A stretch of 23,213 nt of DNA, taken from contig JBKPSR010000156.1 of assembly GCA_046735115.1 (NCBI GenBank), positions 1-23,213 on the forward strand, given 5' to 3'. The translations under genes were made by a program, and so were the position numbers. The number at the start of each line of letters is the position of its first letter. The first letter of the stretch is position 1. The notes under the pieces are model-generated. The model had not been told where the DNA came from. It searched no databases and saw only the letters and a program-made list of their open reading frames with translations. Shown here piece by piece: positions 1 to 7,031 of the stretch. This stretch comes from JACVRW01 sp046735115. Its GTDB lineage: Bacteria > Actinomycetota > Thermoleophilia > Solirubrobacterales > Thermoleophilaceae.

Positions 1-1
1 C

Positions 2-259
2 ATCATGGTCCTCTCGGTGGTCGTGATCGGCGGGCTGGTGGGCTCGGGCGCGCTCGGCGACCAGGTCGCCCGCGGGCTCCAGCGCAACGAGTTCGGCGAG
101 GGCGTCGTGGCGTCGATCGCCATCCTCGCGCTCGGAATCGCACTCGACCGGGTCACCCAGGGACAGCGAGCGACGCGAGAGCCGCGCACTGGCCGCAGGC
201 GCGGAAGCGGCTGGAGCTTACGGAGGAGACAAACGCAAACAGGAGGAGGGGCAGCTTGA
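2..259 (+). CDS. ABC transporter permease, glycine betaine/proline type (C-terminal part only)
   Basis: Only the last ~85 codons are present; the reading frame is open to the left edge, so the start lies outside the window. The visible residues form hydrophobic helices with a pattern typical of the C-terminus of ProW/OpuAB-type permeases (VIGGLVGSGALGDQV, then ALGIALDRVTQ), followed by a basic, low-complexity tail. In this family the permease forms the membrane channel of a compatible-solute importer with an ATPase and a periplasmic or lipid-anchored binding protein. The TGA stop overlaps the TTG start of the binding-protein gene, so the two are translationally coupled. The pairing with an OpuAC-like protein strengthens the assignment. 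The true substrate (betaine, choline, carnitine or proline) cannot be told from this fragment. Confidence 0.8.
   Translation: MMVLSVVVIGGLVGSGALGDQVARGLQRNEFGEGVVASIAILALGIALDRVTQGQRATREPRTGRRRGSGWSLRRRQTQTGGGAA
241..249 (+). promoter_or_regulatory. Strong ribosome binding site deciding a TTG start
   Basis: AGGAGGAGG lies 6 nt upstream of the TTG at 256. It is an almost ideal Shine-Dalgarno sequence and supports TTG 256 as the start of the binding lipoprotein, inside the end of the permease gene. Confidence 0.75.
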
Positions 260-1248
260 GATCCCACAGAACCCTGTGGGCGGTGGTGATGGCGCTGGCG
301 CTGGCGCTGTTCGTCGCGGCCTGCGGAGAGAGCAAGGACGACGACGACTCGGGCGGCAGCAGCGCCCAGAGCGCATCGGGCAAGGACTGCGGCAAGGTAG
401 TACTGAACGAGCAGGCCTGGGCCGGCTCGACGGCAAACACCTACATCGCCAAGAACGTCCTCGAGGACAAGCTCGGCTGCGAGGTCGAGATCACGAAGAT
501 CACCGAGATCCCGGCATTCCAGGCGATGGCCGACGGCAAGACGGACGCCGTGCTCGAGGACTGGCAGCACACGGATCAGTACGCGCAGTACATCGACAAG
601 GCCGGCACGGTCGTGCAGGGCGGTCCGCTGGGCGTCAAGGGCCACATCGGCTGGTTCATCCCGAAGTACCTGATGGACGAGCATCCCGAGTTCAAGTCCT
701 GGGAGGGTCTGAAGGGCAAGGAGGACCTCTTCAAGACGCCCGAGTCGGGCGACCAGGGCATGTTCCTCGGCGGCGACCCGTCGTATGTCCAGAAGGACAA
801 GGAGCTGATCGAGGCGCTCGGCCTCAACTTCAAGTTCGTGACCGCGGGCGCGGAGCCCGCCCAGGTCGCGCGCTGGAGTCAGCTGTACAAGCAGAAGCAG
901 CCGGTCCTCTTCTACTGGTACACGCCGCAGTACCTGAACCAGGAATACGACCTGGCCGAGGTGAAGCTGCCGCCGCGCTTCAAGGGATGCAAGGACGACG
1001 CGAAGGAAGGCGGCGATCCCGCGCAGTACAAGTGCGCGTACGACGTGACCATCATCAACAAGCTGTTCTCGAAGAAGTTCGCGGACAGCGGGTCGCCGGC
1101 GTACGACGTCCTCAAGAAGATGAAGCTCACGAACGAGGACCAGGAGCTGGTCGCGAAGGCGATCGCCGGGGACAAGCAGGACCCGGACGAGGCCGGAGCG
1201 GACTGGGTGAAGGACAACCCGGACAAGGTCAACGCCTGGTTGCAGTAG
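256..1248 (+). CDS. proX: Glycine betaine/proline ABC transporter substrate-binding lipoprotein (OpuAC/ProX family)
   Basis: A 330-residue protein with a lipoprotein signal: basic N-terminus, hydrophobic stretch and the lipobox VAAC with Cys23 as the lipidation site. It should sit on the outer face of the membrane, capture a quaternary-ammonium solute and hand it to the permease encoded just upstream. The mature part resembles the OpuAC/ProX binding fold: an early EQAWAGS segment, ITEIPAFQAMADGKTDAVLE, and aromatic-rich stretches (LFYWYTPQYL) of the kind that form the aromatic cage for betaine. An acidic/serine-rich linker (residues ~26-42) follows the lipid anchor. The TTG start overlaps the permease stop and has a strong RBS. 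A perfect terminator follows the stop, so this is the last gene of its operon. The exact substrate is not determinable. Confidence 0.85.
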   Translation: MRSHRTLWAVVMALALALFVAACGESKDDDDSGGSSAQSASGKDCGKVVLNEQAWAGSTANTYIAKNVLEDKLGCEVEITKITEIPAFQAMADGKTDAVLEDWQHTDQYAQYIDKAGTVVQGGPLGVKGHIGWFIPKYLMDEHPEFKSWEGLKGKEDLFKTPESGDQGMFLGGDPSYVQKDKELIEALGLNFKFVTAGAEPAQVARWSQLYKQKQPVLFYWYTPQYLNQEYDLAEVKLPPRFKGCKDDAKEGGDPAQYKCAYDVTIINKLFSKKFADSGSPAYDVLKKMKLTNEDQELVAKAIAGDKQDPDEAGADWVKDNPDKVNAWLQ

Positions 1249-1278
1249 CCGGCTCGCCACACCGGCTGTAGTTGCGGA

Positions 1279-1304
1279 GAGCCCCGCCCCCGGCGGGGCT
1301 CTTT
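1279..1304 (+). terminator. Intrinsic terminator after the betaine-transporter operon
   Basis: A perfect 10-bp GC-rich stem (GAGCCCCGCC 1279-1288, loop CCC, GGCGGGGCTC 1292-1301) is followed by TTTC. It begins 30 bp after the stop of the binding protein and separates that operon from the minus-strand genes beyond. Confidence 0.85.
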
Positions 1305-1314
1305 CGTGCGGGCG

Positions 1315-1530
1315 CTAGCGGCGCACGGTGCGCCGGAACAGCAGCACGCAGACCACTGCGATGATCGCGGCGATGAACGGGATGCCGAAGCCGATCACGT
1401 CGAAGAGCGCGAGCACGAAGCCGACGACGGCGACCGTGCCCGCCGCGCTGCCCGCGAGCACGAACTGGTAGGCGCGGCGCTCGCGGTCCCTCCGCGAGGG
1501 CGGCCCCCCGGATGATGGTGTGAGTCCCAC
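1315..1530 (-). CDS. Small two-helix membrane protein, unknown function
   Basis: A 71-residue protein read from GTG at 1530. The first ~22 residues are polar and basic (PSRRDRERRAYQ). Two hydrophobic segments follow (about 23-43 and 47-65), ending in a basic tail RRTVRR, so it is probably an integral membrane protein with both ends in the cytoplasm. The open frame extends further upstream, but that part lies within the cupin gene and looks like out-of-frame shadow sequence, so the GTG 10 bp after the cupin stop was chosen. No convincing Shine-Dalgarno is seen. It probably shares a transcript with the cupin gene. I do not recognise a family. Confidence 0.6.
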   Translation of the reverse strand: MGLTPSSGGPPSRRDRERRAYQFVLAGSAAGTVAVVGFVLALFDVIGFGIPFIAAIIAVVCVLLFRRTVRR

Positions 1531-1540
1531 GCGCCGAACG

Positions 1541-1888
1541 CTACCCGAGCAGACGCCGGTCGAAGCCCGCGGGCGCGTGGATGTTGAGCACGCGCGTGGG
1601 CCGGTCGAGCCCGTTGCGGAAGGTGTGGTTGACACCCGGCGGCACCAGGACGAACGTGCCCGCCGGCGCCGCCAGCTCGCCCTCGTCCAGTAGGAACGTG
1701 AGCTCGCCGTCCAGGATGTAGAAGGCGTCGTCCTCGTCGGCGTGCACGTGTGTCTCCGGCCCCATGGCGTTCGGCGCCATGGTGATCACGCTGACGTTGA
1801 ACCGCGGGGAGTGCTCGCTCAGGCCGAGGAACTCGACGTTGCCCGTCCGGACGCCCTCCCCGGGTCGTATGACCACCGCAGCGCTCAC
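1541..1888 (-). CDS. Cupin-domain protein
   Basis: A 115-residue single-domain cupin. Motif 1 is visible as HVHADEDDAFYILDGEL (residues ~47-63), giving the two metal-ligand histidines and an acidic residue. Motif 2 is PPGVNHTFRN with the third histidine. Such small cupins bind a divalent metal in a beta-barrel and act as dioxygenases, isomerases or sugar/ligand-binding proteins; the sequence alone does not say which. The start is GTG at 1888. The gene is divergent from kimA, with 91 bp between them, and is followed at 10 bp by the small membrane protein. It might share the regulatory repeats at 1889-1942, but no functional link to potassium uptake is apparent. Confidence 0.75.
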   Translation of the reverse strand: MSAAVVIRPGEGVRTGNVEFLGLSEHSPRFNVSVITMAPNAMGPETHVHADEDDAFYILDGELTFLLDEGELAAPAGTFVLVPPGVNHTFRNGLDRPTRVLNIHAPAGFDRRLLG

Positions 1889-1942
1889 GCGTCAACGGAG
1901 CATCAAGACTGCGGGCGCGCGCGTCAAGAGCGCGTCAGGGTT
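1889..1942. promoter_or_regulatory. Two pairs of 11-bp-spaced direct repeats, candidate OmpR-type (KdpE) binding sites
   Basis: GCGTCAA at 1889 and GCATCAA at 1900 start 11 bp apart. GCGTCAA at 1921 and GCGTCAG at 1932 are again 11 bp apart, and the two pairs are 32 bp apart (about three helical turns). OmpR/PhoB-family regulators bind tandem direct repeats with roughly one helical turn of spacing. The operon downstream (kimA-kdpD-kdpE) encodes such a regulator, so this is a plausible autoregulatory operator. The cupin gene starts immediately to the left and might also be controlled. The repeats are seen; the binding protein is inferred. Confidence 0.45.
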
Positions 1943-1979
1943 TCCCGGATCGCCGGGCCCGCGCCCTTGAATCGAGGCC

Positions 1980-3887
1980 ATGGCCTCGAACGCGAGCGTG
2001 GTGTCGCGCCTGCTGGTCGGCAGGCCGCTTCGCACGGATCGCCTCGGGGAGACACTGCTCCCGAAGCGCCTGGCGCTGCCGGTCTTCTGCTCCGACCCGC
2101 TCTCATCCGTCGCCTATGCAACCGAGCAGATCGTGCTGGTGCTCGGGCTCGGTGGCCTCGCCCTGCTGCAGCTCACGCCGTGGGTTGGCGCGGCCGTCGT
2201 GCTCCTGCTCGTGGTCGTCGTCGCCTCCTACAGGCAGACCTGCTACGCCTATCCGAACGGCGGCGGCGCCTACGCCGTGAGCCGAGACAACCTCGGCGAG
2301 GACGCCTCACTCGTGGCGGCGACCAGCCTGCTGATCGACTACGTGCTCACGGTCGCGGTCTCGGTCGTCGCCGGCGTCGCGGCGATCACGAGCGCGATCC
2401 CCGCGCTCGCGCCGCACGCGGTGCCGCTGTCGCTCGGCTGCGTCGCAGTCCTCACGACCGTGAACCTGCGCGGCGTGAAGGAATCCGGCCGCGCCTTCGC
2501 GGTCCCGACCTACGGGTTCGTGCTGGCCGTGTACGCGATGCTCGCCGTGGCCTTCATCAAGATCGGCTTCGGCGACGGGATCACCGCGGAGAGCGCCAAG
2601 TATGAGCTGCGCCAGACGGCGGATACCGGCGGGCTGCTCGCCGTGTTCCTCGTCCTGCGGGCCTTCGCCTCGGGCTGCACGGCGCTCACCGGTGTGGAGG
2701 CGGTGTCGAACGGGATCCCGGGGTTCAGGCCGCCGAAGAGCCGCAATGCGGCCACCACCCTGCTGATCATGGGGGTGCTGGCGATCACGATGTTCGCCGG
2801 GATCACGGCACTCGCGATCGCCTCGCACGTCCACATGGCCGAGGACACGTCGGCGCTCGTGGGATTCCACGGCGACTCGCAGCGCACCGCGCTGAGCCAG
2901 ATCGGACTCGCCACCTTCGGCGACGGGGCCATGTTCTTCCTGCTGCAGGGCTTCACCGCCGCGATCCTCGTGCTCGCGGCGAACACGGCGTTCAACGGCT
3001 TCCCGGTGCTCTCGTCGCTCCTCGGCCGCGACGGCTATCTGCCGCACCAGCTCGCTCACCGCGGCGACCGGCTCGTGTTCTCGAACGGGATCCTGGTGCT
3101 CTCGAGCCTCTCGGCGGCGCTCATCGTGGCGTTCAACGCGCAGGTCACCCGCCTGATCCAGCTCTACATCCTGGGCGTGTTCCTCTCGTTCACGCTGAGC
3201 CAGTCCGGCATGGTGCGCCACTGGGCGCGGGAGCTCGAGGGGAAGGCCGGCGGCGAGCGGCGCGCGCTTCGCCGCAAGCAGCTCATCAACGGGACCGGCG
3301 CGGTCGTGACCGGCGTCGTCTTCGTGATCGTCCTGATCACCAAGTTCGCCGCGGGGGCGTGGATCGTCGTGCTGGCCGGGCCGATCCTGTTCATGGTGAT
3401 GAAGGCGATCGCGGTGCACTACCGCGAGGTCAAAGACGACCTACAGGCCCGCCCGGCCGGTGTCGCGCTGCCCGCGCGCGTCCACGCCGTCGTACTGGTG
3501 TCGAACCTGCTGGCGCCGACTCTGCGTGCGCTCGCCTTCGCGGACGCCACGGCACCGGCGACCATCCGCGCGGTGATGGTCGCCGTCGAGGGCGCCGACG
3601 TCCCGCTCGAGGCCGAGTGGAGGCAGCGTGGCGTTCCCGTCGCGCTGGTTGTGATCGAGTCGCCCTACCGCGAGACGGTCCGGCCCGTTCAGCTCTACGT
3701 GAGGCAGCTGCGGCGCGACTATCCAGGCGACGTGATCTCGATCATCATTCCCGAGTACGTAGTTGGCCACTGGTGGCACAACCTGCTTCACAACCAGACC
3801 GCACTGCGGCTCAAGGCCCGGCTGCTCTTCGAGCCGTGGGTCACCGTCACGAGCGTTCCGTGGGTGATCGGGGCCGCCGAGCCGTGA
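1980..3887 (+). CDS. kimA: KimA-type high-affinity potassium symporter (APC superfamily)
   Basis: A 635-residue membrane transporter that I recognise as closely similar to Bacillus subtilis KimA (formerly YdaO), a K+/H+ symporter. Shared signatures include SDPLSSVAYATEQ (Asp39 and Tyr46, equivalent to KimA Asp36 and Tyr43), NGGGAYAVSRDNLGE, DYVLTVAVS (Asp120, equivalent to Asp117), SGCTALTGVEAVSNGIPGF, and the C-terminal WWHNLLHNQTALRLKARLLF. About 12 membrane helices fill residues ~30-475. A cytoplasmic C-terminal domain follows (~490-635), in the place of the KimA domain that binds inhibitory c-di-AMP. The ATG is favoured because it directly precedes the conserved RLLVGRPLRT segment; no strong RBS is seen. 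The gene overlaps kdpD by 4 bp (GTGA), supporting a role in regulated potassium uptake. Confidence 0.88.
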   Translation: MASNASVVSRLLVGRPLRTDRLGETLLPKRLALPVFCSDPLSSVAYATEQIVLVLGLGGLALLQLTPWVGAAVVLLLVVVVASYRQTCYAYPNGGGAYAVSRDNLGEDASLVAATSLLIDYVLTVAVSVVAGVAAITSAIPALAPHAVPLSLGCVAVLTTVNLRGVKESGRAFAVPTYGFVLAVYAMLAVAFIKIGFGDGITAESAKYELRQTADTGGLLAVFLVLRAFASGCTALTGVEAVSNGIPGFRPPKSRNAATTLLIMGVLAITMFAGITALAIASHVHMAEDTSALVGFHGDSQRTALSQIGLATFGDGAMFFLLQGFTAAILVLAANTAFNGFPVLSSLLGRDGYLPHQLAHRGDRLVFSNGILVLSSLSAALIVAFNAQVTRLIQLYILGVFLSFTLSQSGMVRHWARELEGKAGGERRALRRKQLINGTGAVVTGVVFVIVLITKFAAGAWIVVLAGPILFMVMKAIAVHYREVKDDLQARPAGVALPARVHAVVLVSNLLAPTLRALAFADATAPATIRAVMVAVEGADVPLEAEWRQRGVPVALVVIESPYRETVRPVQLYVRQLRRDYPGDVISIIIPEYVVGHWWHNLLHNQTALRLKARLLFEPWVTVTSVPWVIGAAEP

Positions 3888-5350
3888 GCGAGAGCGACGG
3901 CAAGGTGACCCACGTCCGCGCGGAGGACCTGCTCGCGGACCCGATCGAGCCGCCCCCGCCGGTCGGCGGGCTGGGACGCCGCCGGCACCTCACGGGCGCA
4001 CTCGTCGCGCTGGTGGGGCTCCCGCTGCTTACGCTCCTGCTGAACCACGCGCGCGGCACGTTCTCGCTCGAGGGCCAGGTGCTGCTGTACCTGCTGGCGG
4101 TGGTGGTCGCGGCCGTGATCGGAGGCGTGGCGGTCGGCGTCGCGAGCGCCATCGGGGCCGCGTTCCTCATCAACTACTACTTCGTCAAGCCGGAGCACAC
4201 GCTCGAGGTGGACCAGGGCGAGCAGGCGCTTGCGCTACTGGTCTTCGTCGTCGTCGCGGTCGTGGTGAGCGTCGCGGTCGAGGCCGCCGCGCGGCGAGCG
4301 CGCGCGGCGGAGGCAGCCGCGCGGCAGGCCGAGACGCTCTCGGCGCTGGCGCGCAGCGACCTCGAGGAGCGCGACACGCTGCGCCACGTCCTCGAACGCG
4401 CGCGGAGCACGTTCGGCATGGAGTCGGTCACGCTCAGCGCCCGCGAGCACCCCTCGGGCGACTGGGTCGAAGTGGAGAACGCCGGCTGGGGCCGGCCCGG
4501 CGAGGAGGCGCCGCTCCGCTTCGACGTGCCGATCGGCACGGAGCTCAGGTTGATGGGCCGCGGGCCGGCTCTGTTCGCCGAGGATCAGCGCGTGCTCGAG
4601 GCCTTCGCCGCGGCCGCTCAGACTGCGTACGAGGGCAGGCAGCTCTCGGAGCGCGCGGGCGAGGCGCGCGAGCTCGCCGCCGCCGACCGCCAGCGCACCG
4701 CGCTGCTCGCTGCCGTGGGGCACGACCTGCGCACGCCGCTCGCCGGGATCAAGGCGTCGGTCAGCACGCTGAGGCAGACGGACGTGGACTGGACGGCCGA
4801 GCAGCGCCGCGAGCTGCTCGCCGCGATCGAGGAGTCGACCGACCGGCTCGACACGATCGTCGCGAACCTACTCGACGCGAGCCGCCTGGAGGCGGGCGCC
4901 CTGAGCGTCCAGCCCGTCCCGGTCGCACTCGACGAGGTGATCTCCGCGGCTCTCCTGGCGGTGCCGGGCGCCCGTGAGGCGGTCACGATCGACGTGCCCG
5001 AGGACCTGCCGCTCGTCCGTGCCGATCCCGGGCTCCTCGAGCGGGTCATGGCGAATCTGCTCGAGAACGCGGTCCGGCATGGGGGCGGCGGCCCCGTGGA
5101 GGTCATGGCGACGGCCGGCGAGATGAGCGCCCGGATCAAGATCGTCGATCACGGGCCCGGTGTGCCCGAGGAGCAGCGCGAGCGGCTGTTCCAGCCGTTC
5201 GAGCGGCTCGGCGGCGGGACGCCCCAGGGCGCCGGCCTCGGCCTCAGCGTCGCGCGGGGGTTCACCGAGGCGATGGACGGCGTGCTGATCGCGGACGGGT
5301 CGGAGGGCGGCGGCCTCACCATGCGCCTTCGGCTGCCGCTCGCAAGGTGA
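3884..5350 (+). CDS. kdpD: Short KdpD-like sensor histidine kinase
   Basis: A 488-residue kinase starting at GTG 3884, which overlaps the kimA stop as GTGA; the open frame upstream of this is shadow. A polar N-terminus (~35 residues) is followed by closely spaced membrane helices (~36-130) of the DUF4118/KdpD type, including the characteristic INYYFVKPEHTL segment. Then come a linker helix, a GAF-like region (~165-245), a HisKA domain with VGHDLRTPLAG (His280) and an HATPase domain with NLLENAVRHG, DHGPGVP and GAGLGLSVARGF. Canonical KdpD is about 900 residues and begins with a KdpD sensor domain plus a USP domain; both are absent here. The partner is the KdpE-like regulator encoded next. Its linkage to kimA suggests it senses K+ limitation or turgor, but that is inference. 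Confidence 0.85.
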   Translation: MSESDGKVTHVRAEDLLADPIEPPPPVGGLGRRRHLTGALVALVGLPLLTLLLNHARGTFSLEGQVLLYLLAVVVAAVIGGVAVGVASAIGAAFLINYYFVKPEHTLEVDQGEQALALLVFVVVAVVVSVAVEAAARRARAAEAAARQAETLSALARSDLEERDTLRHVLERARSTFGMESVTLSAREHPSGDWVEVENAGWGRPGEEAPLRFDVPIGTELRLMGRGPALFAEDQRVLEAFAAAAQTAYEGRQLSERAGEARELAAADRQRTALLAAVGHDLRTPLAGIKASVSTLRQTDVDWTAEQRRELLAAIEESTDRLDTIVANLLDASRLEAGALSVQPVPVALDEVISAALLAVPGAREAVTIDVPEDLPLVRADPGLLERVMANLLENAVRHGGGGPVEVMATAGEMSARIKIVDHGPGVPEEQRERLFQPFERLGGGTPQGAGLGLSVARGFTEAMDGVLIADGSEGGGLTMRLRLPLAR

Positions 5351-6033
5351 CCCACGTCCTCGTCGTCGATGACGAGCGCGCGCTGCGCCAGGCGCTCTCG
5401 ATCAATCTGCGGGCGCGCGACTACGACGTGACGGCCGTCGGCGACGGGGCCGCCGCGCTCGCCGCCGCGGCAAGCCGCCCTCCGGATGTCGTGATCCTCG
5501 ACCTCGGCCTGCCGGACATGGACGGAAACGACGTCATCGAGGGCCTTCGCGGCTGGACCAACGCGCCGATCATCGTGCTGTCGGCCCGCACGGCCCAGGG
5601 CGACAAGGTCGTGGCGCTCGACATCGGCGCGGACGACTACATCACGAAGCCGTTCGGGATGGACGAGCTGCTGGCGCGGCTGCGCGCGGCGCTGAGGCGC
5701 AGCGGGAGCGATCCCGACGCGCCCGTCTTGGAGACCGGAAGCTTCACGGTCGACTTCGCCTCGAAGCAGGCTTCGACGCCGGCCGGACCCGTACGGCTCA
5801 CACCGACGGAGTGGCACCTGTTGGAGGTGCTGGTACGCCACGAGGGGAAGCTCGTCTCCCAGCGCGACCTGCTCCACGAGGTCTGGGGCCCTCGGTACGA
5901 GACCGAGACGAACTACCTGCGCGTGTACATGGCTCAGCTGCGGCGCAAGCTTGAGCCAGACCCCTCCCACCCCCGCCACCTGATCACGGAGCCGGGCCTC
6001 GGCTACCGCTTCGAGCGCGACAGCGCGCGCTAG
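5347..6033 (+). CDS. kdpE: KdpE-like OmpR-family response regulator
   Basis: A 228-residue regulator. The receiver domain (1-~115) has the acidic pair Asp8/Asp9, the phosphoacceptor Asp52 (VVILDLGLPDMDG) and Lys101 (ITKPFGMDE). A winged-helix DNA-binding domain (~130-225) carries VRLTPTEWHLLEVLVRHEGK and ends in the usual GLGYRFE. The GTG start overlaps the kinase stop by 4 bp (GTGA), so kimA, kdpD and kdpE form one translationally coupled unit. It is expected to be phosphorylated by the upstream kinase and to act at the operon promoter, where 11-bp-spaced repeats are present (1889-1942). Its TAG stop shares a CTAG tetranucleotide with the stop of the convergent dsrE-like gene. Confidence 0.9.
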   Translation: MTHVLVVDDERALRQALSINLRARDYDVTAVGDGAAALAAAASRPPDVVILDLGLPDMDGNDVIEGLRGWTNAPIIVLSARTAQGDKVVALDIGADDYITKPFGMDELLARLRAALRRSGSDPDAPVLETGSFTVDFASKQASTPAGPVRLTPTEWHLLEVLVRHEGKLVSQRDLLHEVWGPRYETETNYLRVYMAQLRRKLEPDPSHPRHLITEPGLGYRFERDSAR

Positions 6034-6389
6034 TAGGTCAGCGTCGAGTCGGCCCAGGTAGCCAGCTCGACGAGCTTCGCCGGCGGTGCCATCTCGGCGC
6101 CCTCCGCCACCGCATCGGGCTCGAGGCCGCGCGCGTTGCTCGACATGCTGGAGAGGAAGATCGGCACGCCGGCGGACGTGAGCGCCTCCCAGTGCTCGCC
6201 GAAGCTGCCGGTGCCCACGCCCTGGACGGTCGCGGCGGTCGCGGGGCGGGCGTAGTGGACGCCGTCGCCGGCGAGGAAGACCTGGACGTCGTGGCCCTCG
6301 TCCACGGCGGTTCGCGCCACCAGCAGCGCGAGCGCTCCGCGGGTCGGGTTCTCCGGTCCGGTCGCAAGGTGGATCAGGAGCTTTGCCAT
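6030..6389 (-). CDS. DsrE/DsrF-like family protein
   Basis: A 119-residue soluble protein with the DsrE-like alpha/beta pattern: a first strand KLLIHLATGPENPTRG, helix LALLVARTAVDEGHDVQVFLAGDGVHY, and a later segment VPIFLSSMSSNARGL. Family members act in sulfur relay or are described as peroxiredoxin-like, and many carry a cysteine in the equivalent of the SSMSSNARG segment. Here that position is serine and the protein has no cysteine at all, so a thiol-based sulfur-transfer role is unlikely. It lies 3 bp downstream of a MarR gene and is almost certainly co-transcribed with it. Its TAG stop overlaps the kdpE stop in a convergent CTAG. Confidence 0.75.
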   Translation of the reverse strand: MAKLLIHLATGPENPTRGALALLVARTAVDEGHDVQVFLAGDGVHYARPATAATVQGVGTGSFGEHWEALTSAGVPIFLSSMSSNARGLEPDAVAEGAEMAPPAKLVELATWADSTLTY

Positions 6390-6392
6390 GGG

Positions 6393-6893
6393 CTAATCCT
6401 TACCGAGGCCGGGGTGCACGCCGCGCAGGTGGGTCTGGCTCTCCTGGAGCTTTTGAAGAAGGTCGATCAGCTGCTCGCGCTCCTCGCGATTAATTCCGGC
6501 GCAGAGCCGGGTCTCATAGTCGATGGCGATCTTGCTGGCACGCTCCAACGCCGAGCGACCCTTCCTGGTGAGGTGCAGCCCGCGTACGCGCCGGTCCTCG
6601 GGATCGGCCCGCCTCTCAACGAAGCCTGCCTCCTCGAGGTGGTCCACCAGGGCGACCATCCGGCTTGGGGGCACGCCGAGCCGCTCGGCGAGCGCCTGCT
6701 GCGATTGGCCCTCCGAGGCGGCGACGAAGCGCATCAGCAGGAAGTCCCGCGGCCCGATGCCGATCGGCGCAAGCGCGTCCATGAACGCCTTTGAGGAGAG
6801 GAAGCCGAGCTGCGACAGAAGGAACCCGACGCTGCGCGGCGGTGTATCCGCCGCCGGCGGCTCGATCCGTAGATCGTCGCTCGGCTCTGTCAC
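6393..6893 (-). CDS. MarR-family transcriptional regulator
   Basis: A 166-residue MarR protein from GTG 6893. The winged helix-turn-helix is clear: QSQQALAERLGVPPSRMVALVDHLEEAGFVERR, then the wing DPEDRRVRGLHLTRKGR. Flanking helices for dimerisation lie at about 22-45 and 120-150. MarR proteins usually repress a neighbouring efflux or detoxification gene and release DNA when they bind a phenolic or similar ligand. The divergent MMPL exporter begins 138 bp away across a region with repeated operator-like sequence (6912-6996), making it the likely target together with this gene's own promoter. The DsrE-like gene follows at 3 bp. Confidence 0.88.
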   Translation of the reverse strand: MTEPSDDLRIEPPAADTPPRSVGFLLSQLGFLSSKAFMDALAPIGIGPRDFLLMRFVAASEGQSQQALAERLGVPPSRMVALVDHLEEAGFVERRADPEDRRVRGLHLTRKGRSALERASKIAIDYETRLCAGINREEREQLIDLLQKLQESQTHLRGVHPGLGKD

Positions 6894-6911
6894 AGATCGT
6901 CGTTCCGCTGG

Positions 6912-6996
6912 GTCATCAGGGAAAGGCCGCCGTCATTAAGGAAAGATTACACCCGAAACCTATTCCTGCTATAAACCGTTTCCCTTTGTAATGATC
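6912..6996. promoter_or_regulatory. Divergent promoter/operator region between marR and the MMPL exporter
   Basis: Two near-identical 14-mers, GTCATCAGGGAAAG (6912-6925) and GTCATTAAGGAAAG (6932-6945), start 20 bp apart. Related elements recur inverted at 6979-6995 (TTTCCC, then TAATGA). Between them is a plausible promoter reading right: ATTACA (6946-6951), an 18-bp spacer and TATAAA (6970-6975). A start site near 6982 would fall in the inverted element, as expected for a repressor operator. This stretch is conspicuously AT-rich against the surrounding sequence. The MarR encoded next to it is the natural candidate ligand-responsive repressor. Confidence 0.5.
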
Positions 6997-7018
6997 TTGA
7001 CTCGCAAGCAACCAGGCC

Positions 7019-7023
7019 GGAGG
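7019..7023 (+). promoter_or_regulatory. Ribosome binding site for the TTG-started MMPL gene
   Basis: GGAGG lies 8 nt before TTG 7032 and supports that codon as the start. Confidence 0.6.
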
Positions 7024-7031
7024 TAGTTCAG

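Noticed and set aside
1889..1979. c-di-AMP (ydaO-type) riboswitch before kimA
   Set aside because: The gap is only 91 bp, shorter than the aptamer plus expression platform, and I see none of its conserved core strings.
2307..3419. Long minus-strand open frame opposite kimA (370 codons)
   Set aside because: Composition is dominated by Arg, His, Glu and Asp with no recognisable fold, as expected from the antisense of a GC-rich membrane-protein gene.
3359..3883. N-terminal extension of the KdpD-like kinase into kimA
   Set aside because: The extension is arginine-rich shadow sequence without KdpD or USP motifs; GTG 3884 gives a coupled start like the next junction.
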